Shown: positions 24,425-33,586 of the stretch, one piece after another
Layout of the letters: each line of letters opens with the position of its first letter
Position numbering within the stretch: position 1 is the stretch's first letter
Source: Rhizobium sp. R634
GTDB taxonomy: Bacteria; Pseudomonadota; Alphaproteobacteria; Rhizobiales; Rhizobiaceae
Direction of reading: 5' to 3'
Assembly (NCBI RefSeq): GCF_002211305.1
Contig: NZ_LOKW01000028.1
Span: forward strand, 270,105 to 334,104
Length of the DNA stretch: 64,000 nucleotides
Program-made: the position numbers and the translations under genes
Notes under the pieces: generated by a model
The model's database searches: none
What the model saw: the letters and a program-made list of their open reading frames with translations, nothing else
What the model was told of the DNA's origin: nothing

Positions 24425-25648
24425 TCAGAGAGCGTTGAGGAGGGCAGGCGTCGCCCAGCCGTCGGCCGGCATGCCGAGGCGCTGCTGCTCCTTCTGGATC
24501 GCGACACGCGTGCCGGAACCGAGGATGCCGTCGATCTCGCCGACATCATGGCCGAGCGACTGCAGCTTGGTCTGCAGCGTCTTCATCTGCTCGTTGGCGA
24601 GCCCCTGTTCAGGCGTGCCCTTGGAATAGGTCGGGGCGCCGGAAAGCCGGGTGGCGAAATAGGCGGCCGACGTTGTGTAGATGAACGACTTGTTCCATTC
24701 GAGATAGATTTTGAAATTTGGGTAGGCGATGAAGGCTGGTCCCATGCGGCCCTGCGGCAGCACGAGGTCGCCTTCGAGATCGCCGAAGGCGGTGTTGCCG
24801 TCGCGCGGGGTGACGCCGAGCGCGAACCAGTCACTGGCCTTCATGGTGCCGCCAAGGCCGGATTTCTCGAAAGGCAGATTGTTGGGCAGGGTGACTTCCT
24901 GCAGCCAGGGCTGGCCGCGCTCGAAGCCGAGGTGCTGGATGAATTTCGCCGCCGTCAGGATGGCGTCCGGGCCGCTCTGCTTCAGGCGAACATGGCCGTC
25001 GCCGTCGCCGTCCATGCCATAGGCGATGATGTCGCGCGGCAGCATCTGCACCTGGCCGATCTCGCCGGCCCAGGCGCCGGTATTGGTGGCGGGGTCGAGG
25101 TCGCCGTGCTGGACCATCTCGATGAGAGCGATCAACTGCGGGCGGAAGAGCTCGGGGCGGCGGCAGTCATGCGAGAGCGTCACCAGGGCGTTGCGGGTGT
25201 TGAAATCGCCCTGGACGGCGCCGAAATCGGTTTCCATCGCCCAGAAGGCGGTGATGACGCCTGCGGGAACGCCGAATTCCTGCTCGGCCCGGGCAAAGAC
25301 GTCGGCATATTGCTTCATCTTCTGGCGGCCGATGTCGAGGCGGGCCTGGCTGACGGTGCGCTGGGAGAATTCGAGGAAGGTCTGCTTGAAGACGCCCTGG
25401 GCGCGATCCCGGCTGAGCACCTTGGGATCGATCTCGGCGCCGGCAAGCGCCTCGTCGGCGGCCGCGGCACTGGCGCCGGCGGCAATCGCATCGGCCTTGA
25501 CGCCCGCAAGGAAGGCGGACAGATCGCCGCCGCAGGGCGCTGCCGCCGGAGCGGAGGCGGCAGGCGCCTGCTGTGCGGCCGCGCCGCCGGCAAAGGTCAG
25601 GGCAAACAGGAGGGCGAGTGCAGAGCGGCTTGCGAGCGAGCGGTGCAT
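24425..25648 (-). CDS. Lytic murein transglycosylase, MltB/SLT_2 family with PG-binding domain
   Basis: A 407-residue exported enzyme. It has a signal peptide (residues 1-26, ending GGAAAQQ), a central SLT_2 domain with catalytic Glu in AMETDFGAVQG and a TLSHDCRRPELF stretch, and a C-terminal peptidoglycan-binding-1 domain (TLQSLGHDVGEIDGILGSGT). It cleaves the MurNAc-GlcNAc bond to give 1,6-anhydro products. The start at 25648 fits the signal peptide and has AAGGA upstream; the frame runs open to 25840 but that part has no ribosome site. It lacks a lipobox, unlike E. coli MltB. Confidence 0.88.
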   Translation of the reverse strand: MHRSLASRSALALLFALTFAGGAAAQQAPAASAPAAAPCGGDLSAFLAGVKADAIAAGASAAAADEALAGAEIDPKVLSRDRAQGVFKQTFLEFSQRTVSQARLDIGRQKMKQYADVFARAEQEFGVPAGVITAFWAMETDFGAVQGDFNTRNALVTLSHDCRRPELFRPQLIALIEMVQHGDLDPATNTGAWAGEIGQVQMLPRDIIAYGMDGDGDGHVRLKQSGPDAILTAAKFIQHLGFERGQPWLQEVTLPNNLPFEKSGLGGTMKASDWFALGVTPRDGNTAFGDLEGDLVLPQGRMGPAFIAYPNFKIYLEWNKSFIYTTSAAYFATRLSGAPTYSKGTPEQGLANEQMKTLQTKLQSLGHDVGEIDGILGSGTRVAIQKEQQRLGMPADGWATPALLNAL

Positions 25649-25736
25649 GAATGCGGTCCTTATAGCAAATAGCAAATGGATGCCCGTCGCTTTCACAGAG
25701 GAATGTGACGGAAGCAAGAAAGATTGAAAGACGTTA

Positions 25737-26534
25737 CTAAGAATTTCTATCCTTGGAAACGGTCGCGACCCAGTTGTTCCAGTTCTTTGCGCTGCCGGCA
25801 AAGACGTTGATATCGGTCGGCCCCTTGATGCCGGGGACAACGCCGGTGGACGTATATTGCCAGAAGGCCCAGCGGCGGTCGGAATAGGTCACCTCGGGGT
25901 GCTTGGCCACGGAGCGCACCCAGAAATGATAGTCCGGGAAGTAGCCGACGAGATTCTCGCGGTGGAAATCGACCGAAGTATAGATGATCGGCCGTTTGCC
26001 GTAGTAGGCCTCCAGCCGGTCCATGAAACGCTGCATTTCGGCGCGCACCGTCGCCGGGTCGGGACGATAGCGGCAGGTCTTCGATTCGCCGTTCCATTCG
26101 ACGTCGAGCACCGGCGGCAGGCGCATCGCCTCCTTCGGCACGTTGCTGATGAACCAGTCGGCCTGCTGGTCGGCCGAGGAGCAGAAATAATAGAAATGAT
26201 AGGGGGCGTGCGGGATGCCGGCGGCGCGCGCTTCGCGCCAATATTCGTCGAATCGGGGGTCGAGCCTGTCCTTGCCCTCGGTCGCCTTGATGAAGGCGAA
26301 GGCAACGCCCGAATTCTTCACCGTCGCCCAGTCGATATCGCCCTGCCATTTGGAGATGTCGATGCCGTGCACATCATTCTGATGCGGGTGCTTCGCGCCG
26401 AAATTCTGCGGATCGGTGTCCTTGAAGCGCATTTTCGGCTTGATCGACGCCGTTTCGAGGTAATCATAACCGGAGGAGGAGCAGCCGGCGAGCATGATGG
26501 CCAAAGGCAGAACGCAAAACAAAAGCCGGCGCAT
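25737..26534 (-). CDS. GH25 lysozyme-family lipoprotein
   Basis: A 265-residue putative lipoprotein with signal sequence MRRLLFCVLPLAIMLAGC (lipid-modified Cys18) and a glycoside hydrolase family 25 domain. HGIDISKWQGDIDW holds the first catalytic Asp, FIKATEG follows, and the DxE pair is in PVLDVEWNG. GH25 enzymes are muramidases that hydrolyse peptidoglycan. The start at 26534 is chosen for the lipobox; the ribosome site there is weak, and an earlier in-frame start at 26573 would bury the signal. It lies next to the MltB-type enzyme on the same strand. Confidence 0.85.
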   Translation of the reverse strand: MRRLLFCVLPLAIMLAGCSSSGYDYLETASIKPKMRFKDTDPQNFGAKHPHQNDVHGIDISKWQGDIDWATVKNSGVAFAFIKATEGKDRLDPRFDEYWREARAAGIPHAPYHFYYFCSSADQQADWFISNVPKEAMRLPPVLDVEWNGESKTCRYRPDPATVRAEMQRFMDRLEAYYGKRPIIYTSVDFHRENLVGYFPDYHFWVRSVAKHPEVTYSDRRWAFWQYTSTGVVPGIKGPTDINVFAGSAKNWNNWVATVSKDRNS

Positions 26535-26661
26535 GGGTATCCCGTCGTGAACCGAATGATCTCTTTGCCCCACAGCCTGACCTTCGAAGATGACGAGCCC
26601 AGCAGAGGAATAACCCTCTTTTCACCATATCAACGTAAAAAATCGGTTAGTTTCAAGCGAA

Positions 26662-27336
26662 TTATGAGCGTTTGCTGATAATTGCCGCCCGCCAGGCATA
26701 ACCGCCGCCGACGGTTTCGAAGACCAATCGCGCCTTGTTCTCTTCGGCCTGGGCTTCCAGCACCTCGCGCAGATCGCGGCGCGGGGTGACGTGGAACTTG
26801 GCGAGCCAGGACTGGAGGATGCGGCGGAACCAGCGCGGCAGGCCCTCCTGCTGGCCGAAATCGACGATGTGCAACTGGCCGCCGGGATTGAGTGCGGCGA
26901 TCGACGCATCGACGGCGCGCTCCCAATCCGGGATCATCGACAGGGCATAGGAAATGAGGATGCGGTCGAAGCCGCTGACGCCGAATTCGCGCGGTGTGAA
27001 GGCCGTGGCGTCGGCGACGCGGAATTCCGGGATGGTCGCCTTGGTGGCGAAGGTCTTGCGCGCGGAAATCAGCATTTCCTGGGAAATGTCGAGGCCGAAC
27101 AGCTTGGCGGTCGGGAAATGCCGGTGGGCCAGCGCCATGTTGCGGCCGGTGCCGCAGCCGACCTCGAGCAGAGTGCCGCCATCAGGCACGTCGAGATTGC
27201 GGATCGTTCTGTCGCGGCCGAGGAGGTAATATTTGCGGGTGAGGTCGTAGATATGGCGCTGGTAGCGGTACATGCTATCCATCAGAGTGGCATGTTGATC
27301 GCTCTTTCCTGCCGTCTCGGCGCCGACCTTGCTCAC
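26662..27336 (-). CDS. btaB: BtaB, SAM-dependent N-methyltransferase of betaine lipid synthesis
   Basis: A 224-residue class I methyltransferase with motif I LLEVGCGTG (about 56-64) and an HIYDLTRKYYLLGRDR N-terminal stretch typical of BtaB. It trimethylates diacylglyceryl-homoserine to DGTS, the phosphorus-free membrane lipid of rhizobia. GTG 27336 overlaps the btaA stop (GTGA) and has GAAGAAGG upstream, so it is the likely start. The pairing with btaA is diagnostic for function. Confidence 0.88.
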   Translation of the reverse strand: MSKVGAETAGKSDQHATLMDSMYRYQRHIYDLTRKYYLLGRDRTIRNLDVPDGGTLLEVGCGTGRNMALAHRHFPTAKLFGLDISQEMLISARKTFATKATIPEFRVADATAFTPREFGVSGFDRILISYALSMIPDWERAVDASIAALNPGGQLHIVDFGQQEGLPRWFRRILQSWLAKFHVTPRRDLREVLEAQAEENKARLVFETVGGGYAWRAAIISKRS

Positions 27337-28577
27337 GCCTTCTTCCCATAGATGTGGAAGCCGCCATAGATCGCCGAACGATCGAGCGCGGTCAGCTCGC
27401 GCGACTTCTCCTCGAAGTAGTCCCACTGGTCACGGATCGAAGGAGACAGGCGGCCTTCGATGATGCTCTTTTCGGCGGCGGTGCGGAAGATCACGCGCGC
27501 ACCTCCGCGCGCCGTGCGGGTGATTTCCCGCCAGACGTCGTTCAGCTGCCCGTCGGTCATCCAGTCCTGCGCGTCGAGCAGGATGTAGCGGTCGCGCGAG
27601 GAAGCCGGCTCGCGGGCCAGAAGCTCGGTAAAGCTTGCATGGTGAACGTTGACGCGATTGACGTTGGCGCGGATCACTTCGTAGTGCTCCGGCTTCAGAT
27701 AGGTCGGCAAGGGGCCTTCCTCCGCGGCCGCATAGCGGCGGCCGAAGGCCTGCCAGGCGAAATAATTGTCGCGCATCGGGAAATGACAGGCGAGCTTTTC
27801 CAGGCGATGCTTCAGCACCGGCGCGATCGAATGATCGTCGGCAAGGCTTGCGAGCTCGTCATATTGCTGCGGCGGAATGCCGAGGCCGAAGAGCGAGCTC
27901 TTGCGGCCGGTGATCCAGCGCACGACCGGCTTTTCGAACAGGGGTGCGATCTGCTCGTCGAAGAACTGGCGCTGCTCGCGGATCGAGCGGGTCTTGGTCA
28001 TTTCGCGCAGCTTGACGCCATGCAGGCGGGCAAGAAGATGAGCCGCACCGATGAAGCGGCCGAGCAGGCCGGTTTCATAGATGTTGCGGTCGAAGACGGT
28101 GACGCGGCGGCGGCCGAACTTGCGGCCGTTCCAATAGCTGCGGGTCGCCTCGTCGAGCCTGGCGGCGAGATGCCGGTCGTAGGCGCGGCTGTTCGACTTC
28201 TCGTTCGGCATCGCCAGGAAGCGGACGAGATCGGCATGGCCGGGCAGATGCTTGAAGGCGGCAAGCTTCAGGCGGTTCAGCGCGATGTGGTGCGGGTTGA
28301 GATCGACGACGTCGATCGAGGCCGGCGCCTTGGAGAGATAGGCGAGCATGTTGCAGCCGCCGGAGCCGATGGTGACGATGCGGTGATTGGGCTTCAGCTC
28401 CATCGCCTGCATGTCGAGATCCGGATCCTCCCAGATCTGCGGATAGACGAGGCCGGAGAAGAGCAGACCGAAGAGACGCTCGGAAAAACCATCCTTCGAA
28501 AAAGCCTTGTGGCGGAGAAGGGCGTCCTTGAGTTTCCGGTTCTTGCGGAAGCCGGCATCCGGTGCAAATTCCGACAT
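27333..28577 (-). CDS. btaA: BtaA, diacylglycerol 3-amino-3-carboxypropyl transferase
   Basis: A 414-residue DUF3419 protein. The SAM-binding strand is IVTIGSGGCNMLAY (about 67-80) followed by VDLNPHH. It transfers the 3-amino-3-carboxypropyl group of SAM to diacylglycerol, the first step of DGTS synthesis. It overlaps btaB by four bases. ATG 28577 has AAGGTGA upstream. In Sinorhizobium meliloti the pair is induced by phosphate starvation through PhoB; I did not find a clear Pho box in the 190-base gap upstream. Confidence 0.92.
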   Translation of the reverse strand: MSEFAPDAGFRKNRKLKDALLRHKAFSKDGFSERLFGLLFSGLVYPQIWEDPDLDMQAMELKPNHRIVTIGSGGCNMLAYLSKAPASIDVVDLNPHHIALNRLKLAAFKHLPGHADLVRFLAMPNEKSNSRAYDRHLAARLDEATRSYWNGRKFGRRRVTVFDRNIYETGLLGRFIGAAHLLARLHGVKLREMTKTRSIREQRQFFDEQIAPLFEKPVVRWITGRKSSLFGLGIPPQQYDELASLADDHSIAPVLKHRLEKLACHFPMRDNYFAWQAFGRRYAAAEEGPLPTYLKPEHYEVIRANVNRVNVHHASFTELLAREPASSRDRYILLDAQDWMTDGQLNDVWREITRTARGGARVIFRTAAEKSIIEGRLSPSIRDQWDYFEEKSRELTALDRSAIYGGFHIYGKKA

Positions 28578-28770
28578 GAGTCTGTCACCTTTTTAGCGTT
28601 CAGGGCGTGTAGCGCGCCACTGCTACAGTTTGATGACGTGGGCTGTGGGCCTGCGCCGTTCGAAAGGATCCTCCTCCTCGGAAAGTGATCGGGGGGACGG
28701 ATCTTCTTTGCGCCGCCCCCTTTCCGGCGGGCGGAATTCCTGCTTCTCTCCGGGCATTCGGAGGAATGCC

Positions 28771-30195
28771 ATGCGATTTGTGCTGCGTGTCCTGAAGGCG
28801 CTTGCTCTCCTTCTCGTTCTCGTCGTCGTTGCCGGCGCCGCCTGGCTATCCGTCCGGCCGCCGGAGCTTCTGCGCGTCGGCGACGGCTATGCCGCCAAGA
28901 TCGTCTGCTCCAATGTCTTCATCGCCGGCCGCAATGCCGACGATGTGCTGGAGGACGACGTGCAGGCGCCGGGAAACCCGCTGCTGCGGCTGGTGCGCGT
29001 CAGCGTCGATCATGACAACGGCCGGGTGACGGCGCGCTTCATGGGGCTGTTCGCATCGAGTTATGCGCTCTATCGCAATGGGCTCGGCTGCACGAGCGTG
29101 CCGGACGGCGATTTCGAGGCGGCGGAGAAGGCTGTGCCTTTCGACCCGCCGGCCAGGATGGAGACGAGTGATGCCTCCTGGCCGCAAGGCGAGGGCGTCG
29201 GCGATGCCGACGGGAAGATTGCCGCGGTGCTCGCCGATGCCAGGCTTGCCGGCCCGGCGATGCGGGCGATCGTCGTGGTGCGCGATGGCCGCATCGTGGC
29301 CGAAGCCTATGGCCCCGGCTTCTCGGCGACGACACCGCTGATCGGCTGGTCGATGACGAAGACGGTGAATGCGGCGATCCTCGGCCGGCTGATGCTCGAC
29401 GGCAAGATCTCCTTCGACGACGATCATCTGCTGGCGCAGTGGAAGGACGATGCCCGCGCCAAGATCAAGGTCTCCGACCTGCTCGGCATGGAGAGCGGCC
29501 TTGCCTTCAACGAGAATTATGGCGATGTCGCCGACGTGACGCGCATGCTTTATCTCGACCCCGATATGGTATCGCTGCCGGCCAATGCGCCGATGGAGGC
29601 CGCGCCCGGCAAGCGGTTCCGCTATTCGAGCGGCACGGCGGTGCTCCTGTCGCGCATCTGGATGGACAGGGTCGGCAATGCGCAGGCGGCCTTTTCCTAT
29701 CCGCATGATGCGCTGTTTGCGCCGCTCGGCATGACAAGCGCCGTGTTCGAACTCGATGCGCGCGGGACCTTCGCCGGAAGCTCCTATCTCTATGCAACGG
29801 CGCATGACTGGGCCCGCTTCGGGCAATTCCTGCTGCAGGACGGTGTGTGGAACGGCCGGCGGCTGTTGCCGGAGGGGTTCGTCGGCGCCATGCGCACGCC
29901 GACGGCGGCCTCCAACGGCCAGTACACGCAGGGCCAGGCCTGGCTCGCGCCCGGCGGCGGCTCAAGCGCCGCGTTCGGGCTGCCGGAGGACACGTTCTGG
30001 CTGTCGGGGCATGATGGACAGAGCATGGCGATCGTGCCGTCCGCCAATCTTGTCGTCGTCCGGCTCGGACTGACGCCATCCTGGCTCGACTATCGGCCGC
30101 GCACGCTTCTCAAGGCGATCCTGGCGGCCTTGCCGCCGTCCGGTGCGCCGCAGCAGCAGGCCGGATCACAGCAACGCACGCAAGCGCAGCCATAG
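28771..30195 (+). CDS. Serine hydrolase of the class C beta-lactamase fold
   Basis: A 474-residue membrane-anchored or exported protein with an N-terminal hydrophobic stretch (residues 10-28). It carries the beta-lactamase/esterase motifs: Ser194-Met-Thr-Lys197 (GWSMTKT), RYSSGTA in the Tyr-x-Asn position, and SGHDGQ in place of KTG. This set is like the NylB/EstB branch, so esterase, amidase or peptidase activity is more likely than beta-lactam resistance. GGAGGAATGCC precedes ATG 28771. It is divergent from btaA and ends 28 bases from the convergent transglycosylase gene. Confidence 0.84.
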   Translation: MRFVLRVLKALALLLVLVVVAGAAWLSVRPPELLRVGDGYAAKIVCSNVFIAGRNADDVLEDDVQAPGNPLLRLVRVSVDHDNGRVTARFMGLFASSYALYRNGLGCTSVPDGDFEAAEKAVPFDPPARMETSDASWPQGEGVGDADGKIAAVLADARLAGPAMRAIVVVRDGRIVAEAYGPGFSATTPLIGWSMTKTVNAAILGRLMLDGKISFDDDHLLAQWKDDARAKIKVSDLLGMESGLAFNENYGDVADVTRMLYLDPDMVSLPANAPMEAAPGKRFRYSSGTAVLLSRIWMDRVGNAQAAFSYPHDALFAPLGMTSAVFELDARGTFAGSSYLYATAHDWARFGQFLLQDGVWNGRRLLPEGFVGAMRTPTAASNGQYTQGQAWLAPGGGSSAAFGLPEDTFWLSGHDGQSMAIVPSANLVVVRLGLTPSWLDYRPRTLLKAILAALPPSGAPQQQAGSQQRTQAQP

Positions 30196-30223
30196 GCCGG
30201 CGCGCTTGTCTCAATCGTCGATG

Positions 30224-31171
30224 TCAGTAATTGCCCTGGGCAATGTCGTTCATGCCCTTGCGCTTGGCGTCGTAGTAATAGCCGCGCGCATAGAGGCGCA
30301 CGGCGTCGTCTTCCTTGCTGTCGGAGACGAGCCAGGCGCCGCGCAGATATTTCGCGGCATATTTGATGTTGGTCTCGGCGTCGAAGAGGCCGCCCGGCGC
30401 ACCGTCATAGCCCATCGACTTGGCGGTGTTGTATTTGATCTGCATGAGGCCGAAATAGCCGCGCTTGTTGTAGGCCTTCGGATTGTAGCGGCTCTCGCGA
30501 TGGACGACGCGGTGGAGCAGCGTTTCGGGAATTTCGTAGAGTTTCGAATATTTCTGGATCAGCTTGGAGACGAAGCTCTTCTCGACGGTCGGCGCATCGT
30601 CCTTGTCGTCGTCGCTGAACATCGGCGGCGCCGTCGGCGGATCGATCGGCCCGGATTCGTCGAAGCCGTAATCCATGGAGCGCGGCGTGGTGTCGACCGC
30701 GGCAAGAGCTGCCAGCGCGCTGTTCTGCGGGGTGGCGGCAAAGGCAAGCTGCGTTGCCGGCTGCGCCGGCGTGCCCGGGCGCGGCGTCGGCACGACGGAC
30801 TGAATGGCGGTCATTTCGGGCGTCAGCGGGATTTGCGCATAGGCTGCCGGCTGCATGCCTGCCTGCATGGTGAGATCGGCGGGCTGAGAAGCACTGACCG
30901 CCGGCATCGCCGTTGCCGTCAGCGACGGACCTGCCTGCGCCTGGGGAAGGACAGCGCCGGCGACTGCCTGGCCGGCAGCGCCTTCTGCCGTGGGAACCGC
31001 GGCAAGCATGGCGTCTTCGCCGGGCTTGGGTGTCGGCACAACGGTCTGGAGAGCTGTCAGTTCGGCCTGAGAGGTGTATTCGACGCTCGTGCAGCCGGTC
31101 ATCACGCCGCAGCAGAGCACCGTAGAAACGACAAGACTGCGTTTCAGGCCGGACAATCCGATCGCTACCAT
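30224..31171 (-). CDS. Lytic transglycosylase lipoprotein (SLT fold)
   Basis: A 315-residue protein with a lipobox (VMTGC, Cys27), a proline/alanine-rich spacer and a C-terminal SLT domain. In that domain VVHRESRYNP contains the catalytic Glu, followed by FGLMQIKYNTAKSMGY and NIKYAAKYLRGA. The spacer contains the same 14-residue unit twice, with small changes: LTALQTVVPTPKPG (38-51) and MTAIQSVVPTPRPG (120-133). The protein is likely tethered to the outer membrane. ATG 31171 has only a weak AGTGACGGA ribosome site. Confidence 0.85.
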   Translation of the reverse strand: MVAIGLSGLKRSLVVSTVLCCGVMTGCTSVEYTSQAELTALQTVVPTPKPGEDAMLAAVPTAEGAAGQAVAGAVLPQAQAGPSLTATAMPAVSASQPADLTMQAGMQPAAYAQIPLTPEMTAIQSVVPTPRPGTPAQPATQLAFAATPQNSALAALAAVDTTPRSMDYGFDESGPIDPPTAPPMFSDDDKDDAPTVEKSFVSKLIQKYSKLYEIPETLLHRVVHRESRYNPKAYNKRGYFGLMQIKYNTAKSMGYDGAPGGLFDAETNIKYAAKYLRGAWLVSDSKEDDAVRLYARGYYYDAKRKGMNDIAQGNY

Positions 31172-31286
31172 TCCGTCACTTTCGTGAAATCGCGCCGCCC
31201 CGGCAGCGTTATAAAAGTTACTAAAAAGCTTAAACCTGACGACCCCATTAACCTATTCGTTGCATTCCGGCAACCACGGAATGTTT

Positions 31287-31922
31287 CTACGCTGCAATAC
31301 GGCGATACCCGGCCGTTACCGCGCCTGCGGCGATCAGCAGCGTGCCGCCGGTGCGGTTTACGGCGCGCTGGACGCTTGCCTTGCGAATCAGTCCGCGAGC
31401 GGAGTGGGCGAGAAATGCGTAGGTGGCGGCGTTGAGGATCGCCAGCACGAGGAAGGTCGCTTCCATGATCGCCATCTGTCCGAGGAAGGGCAGGGCCGGA
31501 TTGAGGAACTGAGGCACGAAGGCGACGAAGAAGACGATGCTCTTCGGATTGAGGGCGGTGACGACGTAGGCGTGGAGGAAGATCCTGAGCGATTTTTCCT
31601 CAGGCAGATTGTCGTTGTCGGCGACGGGTTCACCGATCACCGGAGCCCGCCAAAGCTTGATTCCAAGCCAGATCAGGTAGGCGCCGCCAATCCACTTCAG
31701 GACGGTGAAGAGGGTGGCGGAGGCCGCCAGCACCGCGCCGAGACCGAAGAGGGAAGCCGTCATCGCCGTGAAGTCGCCAAGCGCCACGCCACTGACCGTT
31801 GCAAGCGCGGTGCGGCGGCCATGGCCGAGCGCATAGGAGACGACGAGCAGTATCGTCGGCCCCGGAATGGCCAGCATGATGGCGGATGCGGCCGCAAAAG
31901 CGAGCCAGGCTTCAAGCGACAT
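31287..31922 (-). CDS. LysE/RhtB-family amino acid exporter
   Basis: A 211-residue inner-membrane protein with about six hydrophobic segments. The N-terminal IMLAIPGPTILLVVSYALGHGRR is characteristic of the RhtB/LysE family (key stretch PGPTILLVV). Such proteins export homoserine, threonine, lysine or related compounds. AGGAGGAGAC precedes ATG 31922. The gene stands alone between a divergent and a same-strand gene, with no LysR-type regulator in the window. Confidence 0.88.
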   Translation of the reverse strand: MSLEAWLAFAAASAIMLAIPGPTILLVVSYALGHGRRTALATVSGVALGDFTAMTASLFGLGAVLAASATLFTVLKWIGGAYLIWLGIKLWRAPVIGEPVADNDNLPEEKSLRIFLHAYVVTALNPKSIVFFVAFVPQFLNPALPFLGQMAIMEATFLVLAILNAATYAFLAHSARGLIRKASVQRAVNRTGGTLLIAAGAVTAGYRRIAA

Positions 31923-31979
31923 GGTGTCTCCTCCTATTCCTCAGGAATAAGCAAAGACATCATATTAACCATCCGTCAA

Positions 31980-33191
31980 TCACGCTTCTTTGTATTTCTG
32001 GCCTATATTGTCCATGACTTCGGCAAACCATGCCGTCGACAGGTCAAAAGCCTTGCCGCCCTTGATGCGCGGGAATTCTATAGTGCGCAATTTACCGTTC
32101 TGCGCTTCATCGTGGCCGGTGACGCCGGAGACTTTATTGAGCGCGCTTTCGACGGCGAGGTCGACCATGCTCTGGATCAGCCTGAGATCGTCGCCATTGG
32201 CCGGGGCCGAGCGGGCGAAATAGCCCGACTTCTGCACCAGCGAGCGCTCGGCGTTCAGAAGATTGGCGAACTGCTTCTGGAACCATGCGCCGACATTGAT
32301 CGTGTCGATCTTCACATGGCCGAAGGCGTCGCGCTTGACGGTCTCGCCGGCTGCTTCCCGCTCGGCGACGATGGCATCGAGGCAGGCGCCTTCCGACACG
32401 AAGACGGTGGCGTGGCCGGTGCGGTCCATGACGTCCTTGAGGCGGGCGGCCTCGGCGTCGAGGTCGAAGGCCATTTCGGGCAGGTAGACGGCGTCGATGC
32501 TTTTCAGATGCGCGTCCATCATCAGGCCGTCGACATATTGGTTGCCGCTGGTGCGCTGGAGATAGGCGCGGGCGGTGGCGGCCGTCAGCCAGCCGCAATG
32601 GCGGCCCATCACCTCATGGATGACGAGGGTGCGGGGTGCGGCCGTCTGTTCGTTGCTGACATTGTCGAAAAAATGCGCGCCGACTTCGGCGGCCGTCCAG
32701 GCGCCGAGCGACTGGCGGATCGGCACGACGTCGTTGTCGACGGTCTTCGGCAGGCCGACGACGGTGAGATTGTAACCGTTGGCGGCGAGATAGGCGGCAA
32801 GGTCGGCGGCGGTGGTGTTGGTATCGTCGCCGCCGATCGTGTGGAGAATGGTGATGCCGTCATCGGCGAGGCGTTCGGCGGCGACCCTGAGCGGGTTCTC
32901 GCCTTCCTTGACGAGGCCGCGCTTGACGCAGTCGGCGGCGTTGGTGAGCTTGACACGGCTGTTGCCGATCGGCGAGCCGCCGTAGCGATGCAGGAGCGGT
33001 GCCTTCTCGCGCATGTCGCGGCTGATCTCGATGCGGTCTCCGAGCAGCACGCCCTGGTAGCCGGACTTGTAGGCGACGATATCGATCTCGGGCGCCACGT
33101 CGCTGTAACGTTCGATAAGGCCGCCGACGGCGGAGGAAAGACAGGGCGCCAGGCCTCCGGCGGTCAGCATTGCGACTTTCTGTTTGGCCAT
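31980..33191 (-). CDS. pfp: Pyrophosphate-dependent 6-phosphofructokinase
   Basis: A 403-residue phosphofructokinase family protein. GGDDTNTTA (120-128) has Asp where ATP-PFKs have Gly in GGDGS, and PKTVDND (148-154) carries the Lys typical of PPi-using enzymes. It catalyses a reversible fructose-6-P/fructose-1,6-bisP step with pyrophosphate. In rhizobia, which use mainly the Entner-Doudoroff pathway, it may act chiefly in gluconeogenesis or the pentose cycle; that part is inference. AGGAGGGAA precedes ATG 33191. Confidence 0.88.
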   Translation of the reverse strand: MAKQKVAMLTAGGLAPCLSSAVGGLIERYSDVAPEIDIVAYKSGYQGVLLGDRIEISRDMREKAPLLHRYGGSPIGNSRVKLTNAADCVKRGLVKEGENPLRVAAERLADDGITILHTIGGDDTNTTAADLAAYLAANGYNLTVVGLPKTVDNDVVPIRQSLGAWTAAEVGAHFFDNVSNEQTAAPRTLVIHEVMGRHCGWLTAATARAYLQRTSGNQYVDGLMMDAHLKSIDAVYLPEMAFDLDAEAARLKDVMDRTGHATVFVSEGACLDAIVAEREAAGETVKRDAFGHVKIDTINVGAWFQKQFANLLNAERSLVQKSGYFARSAPANGDDLRLIQSMVDLAVESALNKVSGVTGHDEAQNGKLRTIEFPRIKGGKAFDLSTAWFAEVMDNIGQKYKEA

Positions 33192-33586
33192 GATTTCCCT
33201 CCTATGGTGCCCAGTGCGGCAGCGTTAGCTAGCGCATGGATGCGGCAGGGAGAGGGCCCTGTAAAGTAAAGAATTTACGAAAAACCTGCCTTTTGGCCGA
33301 GTTAAACGGCAAAGCCGGCGGGAAGCGGCGATATAATCGTTTCAAGCACGCGCTGCCGATCGGGAACTGTTTGTGGAAATCGGCGGTTAAGCATTGAGCG
33401 AGGATGGCGACGGCTATCCCGCTCACGCCAGATCAGGCGAAAGCGACCGATCGCTTGCTGCGGCGCAATAATTACCGAATCGTGAAAACTGTTTTCGCTC
33501 CTACGACCAATAGCCGCCTTGCAAAGGCTACGATTCTTTGGTCAAGCTGATTTTCTCATACTTGACTATCGTGCGAGAGATTTTCG
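33192..33586. other. 395-base gap with no recognised gene
   Basis: This divergent gap lies between pfp and the TerB/J-domain gene. An imperfect inverted repeat (GACCAATAGCC with GGCTACGATTCTTTGGTC, about 33510-33545) and a TTGACT about 25 bases before ATG 33587 are visible. No frame has both a ribosome site and protein-like composition, and no promoter can be assigned. Confidence 0.5.

Noticed and set aside
28578..28770. PhoB box upstream of btaA
   Set aside because: Only isolated GTGACAG-like pieces; the tandem 7-base repeats with 4-base spacing of the Pho box are not found.
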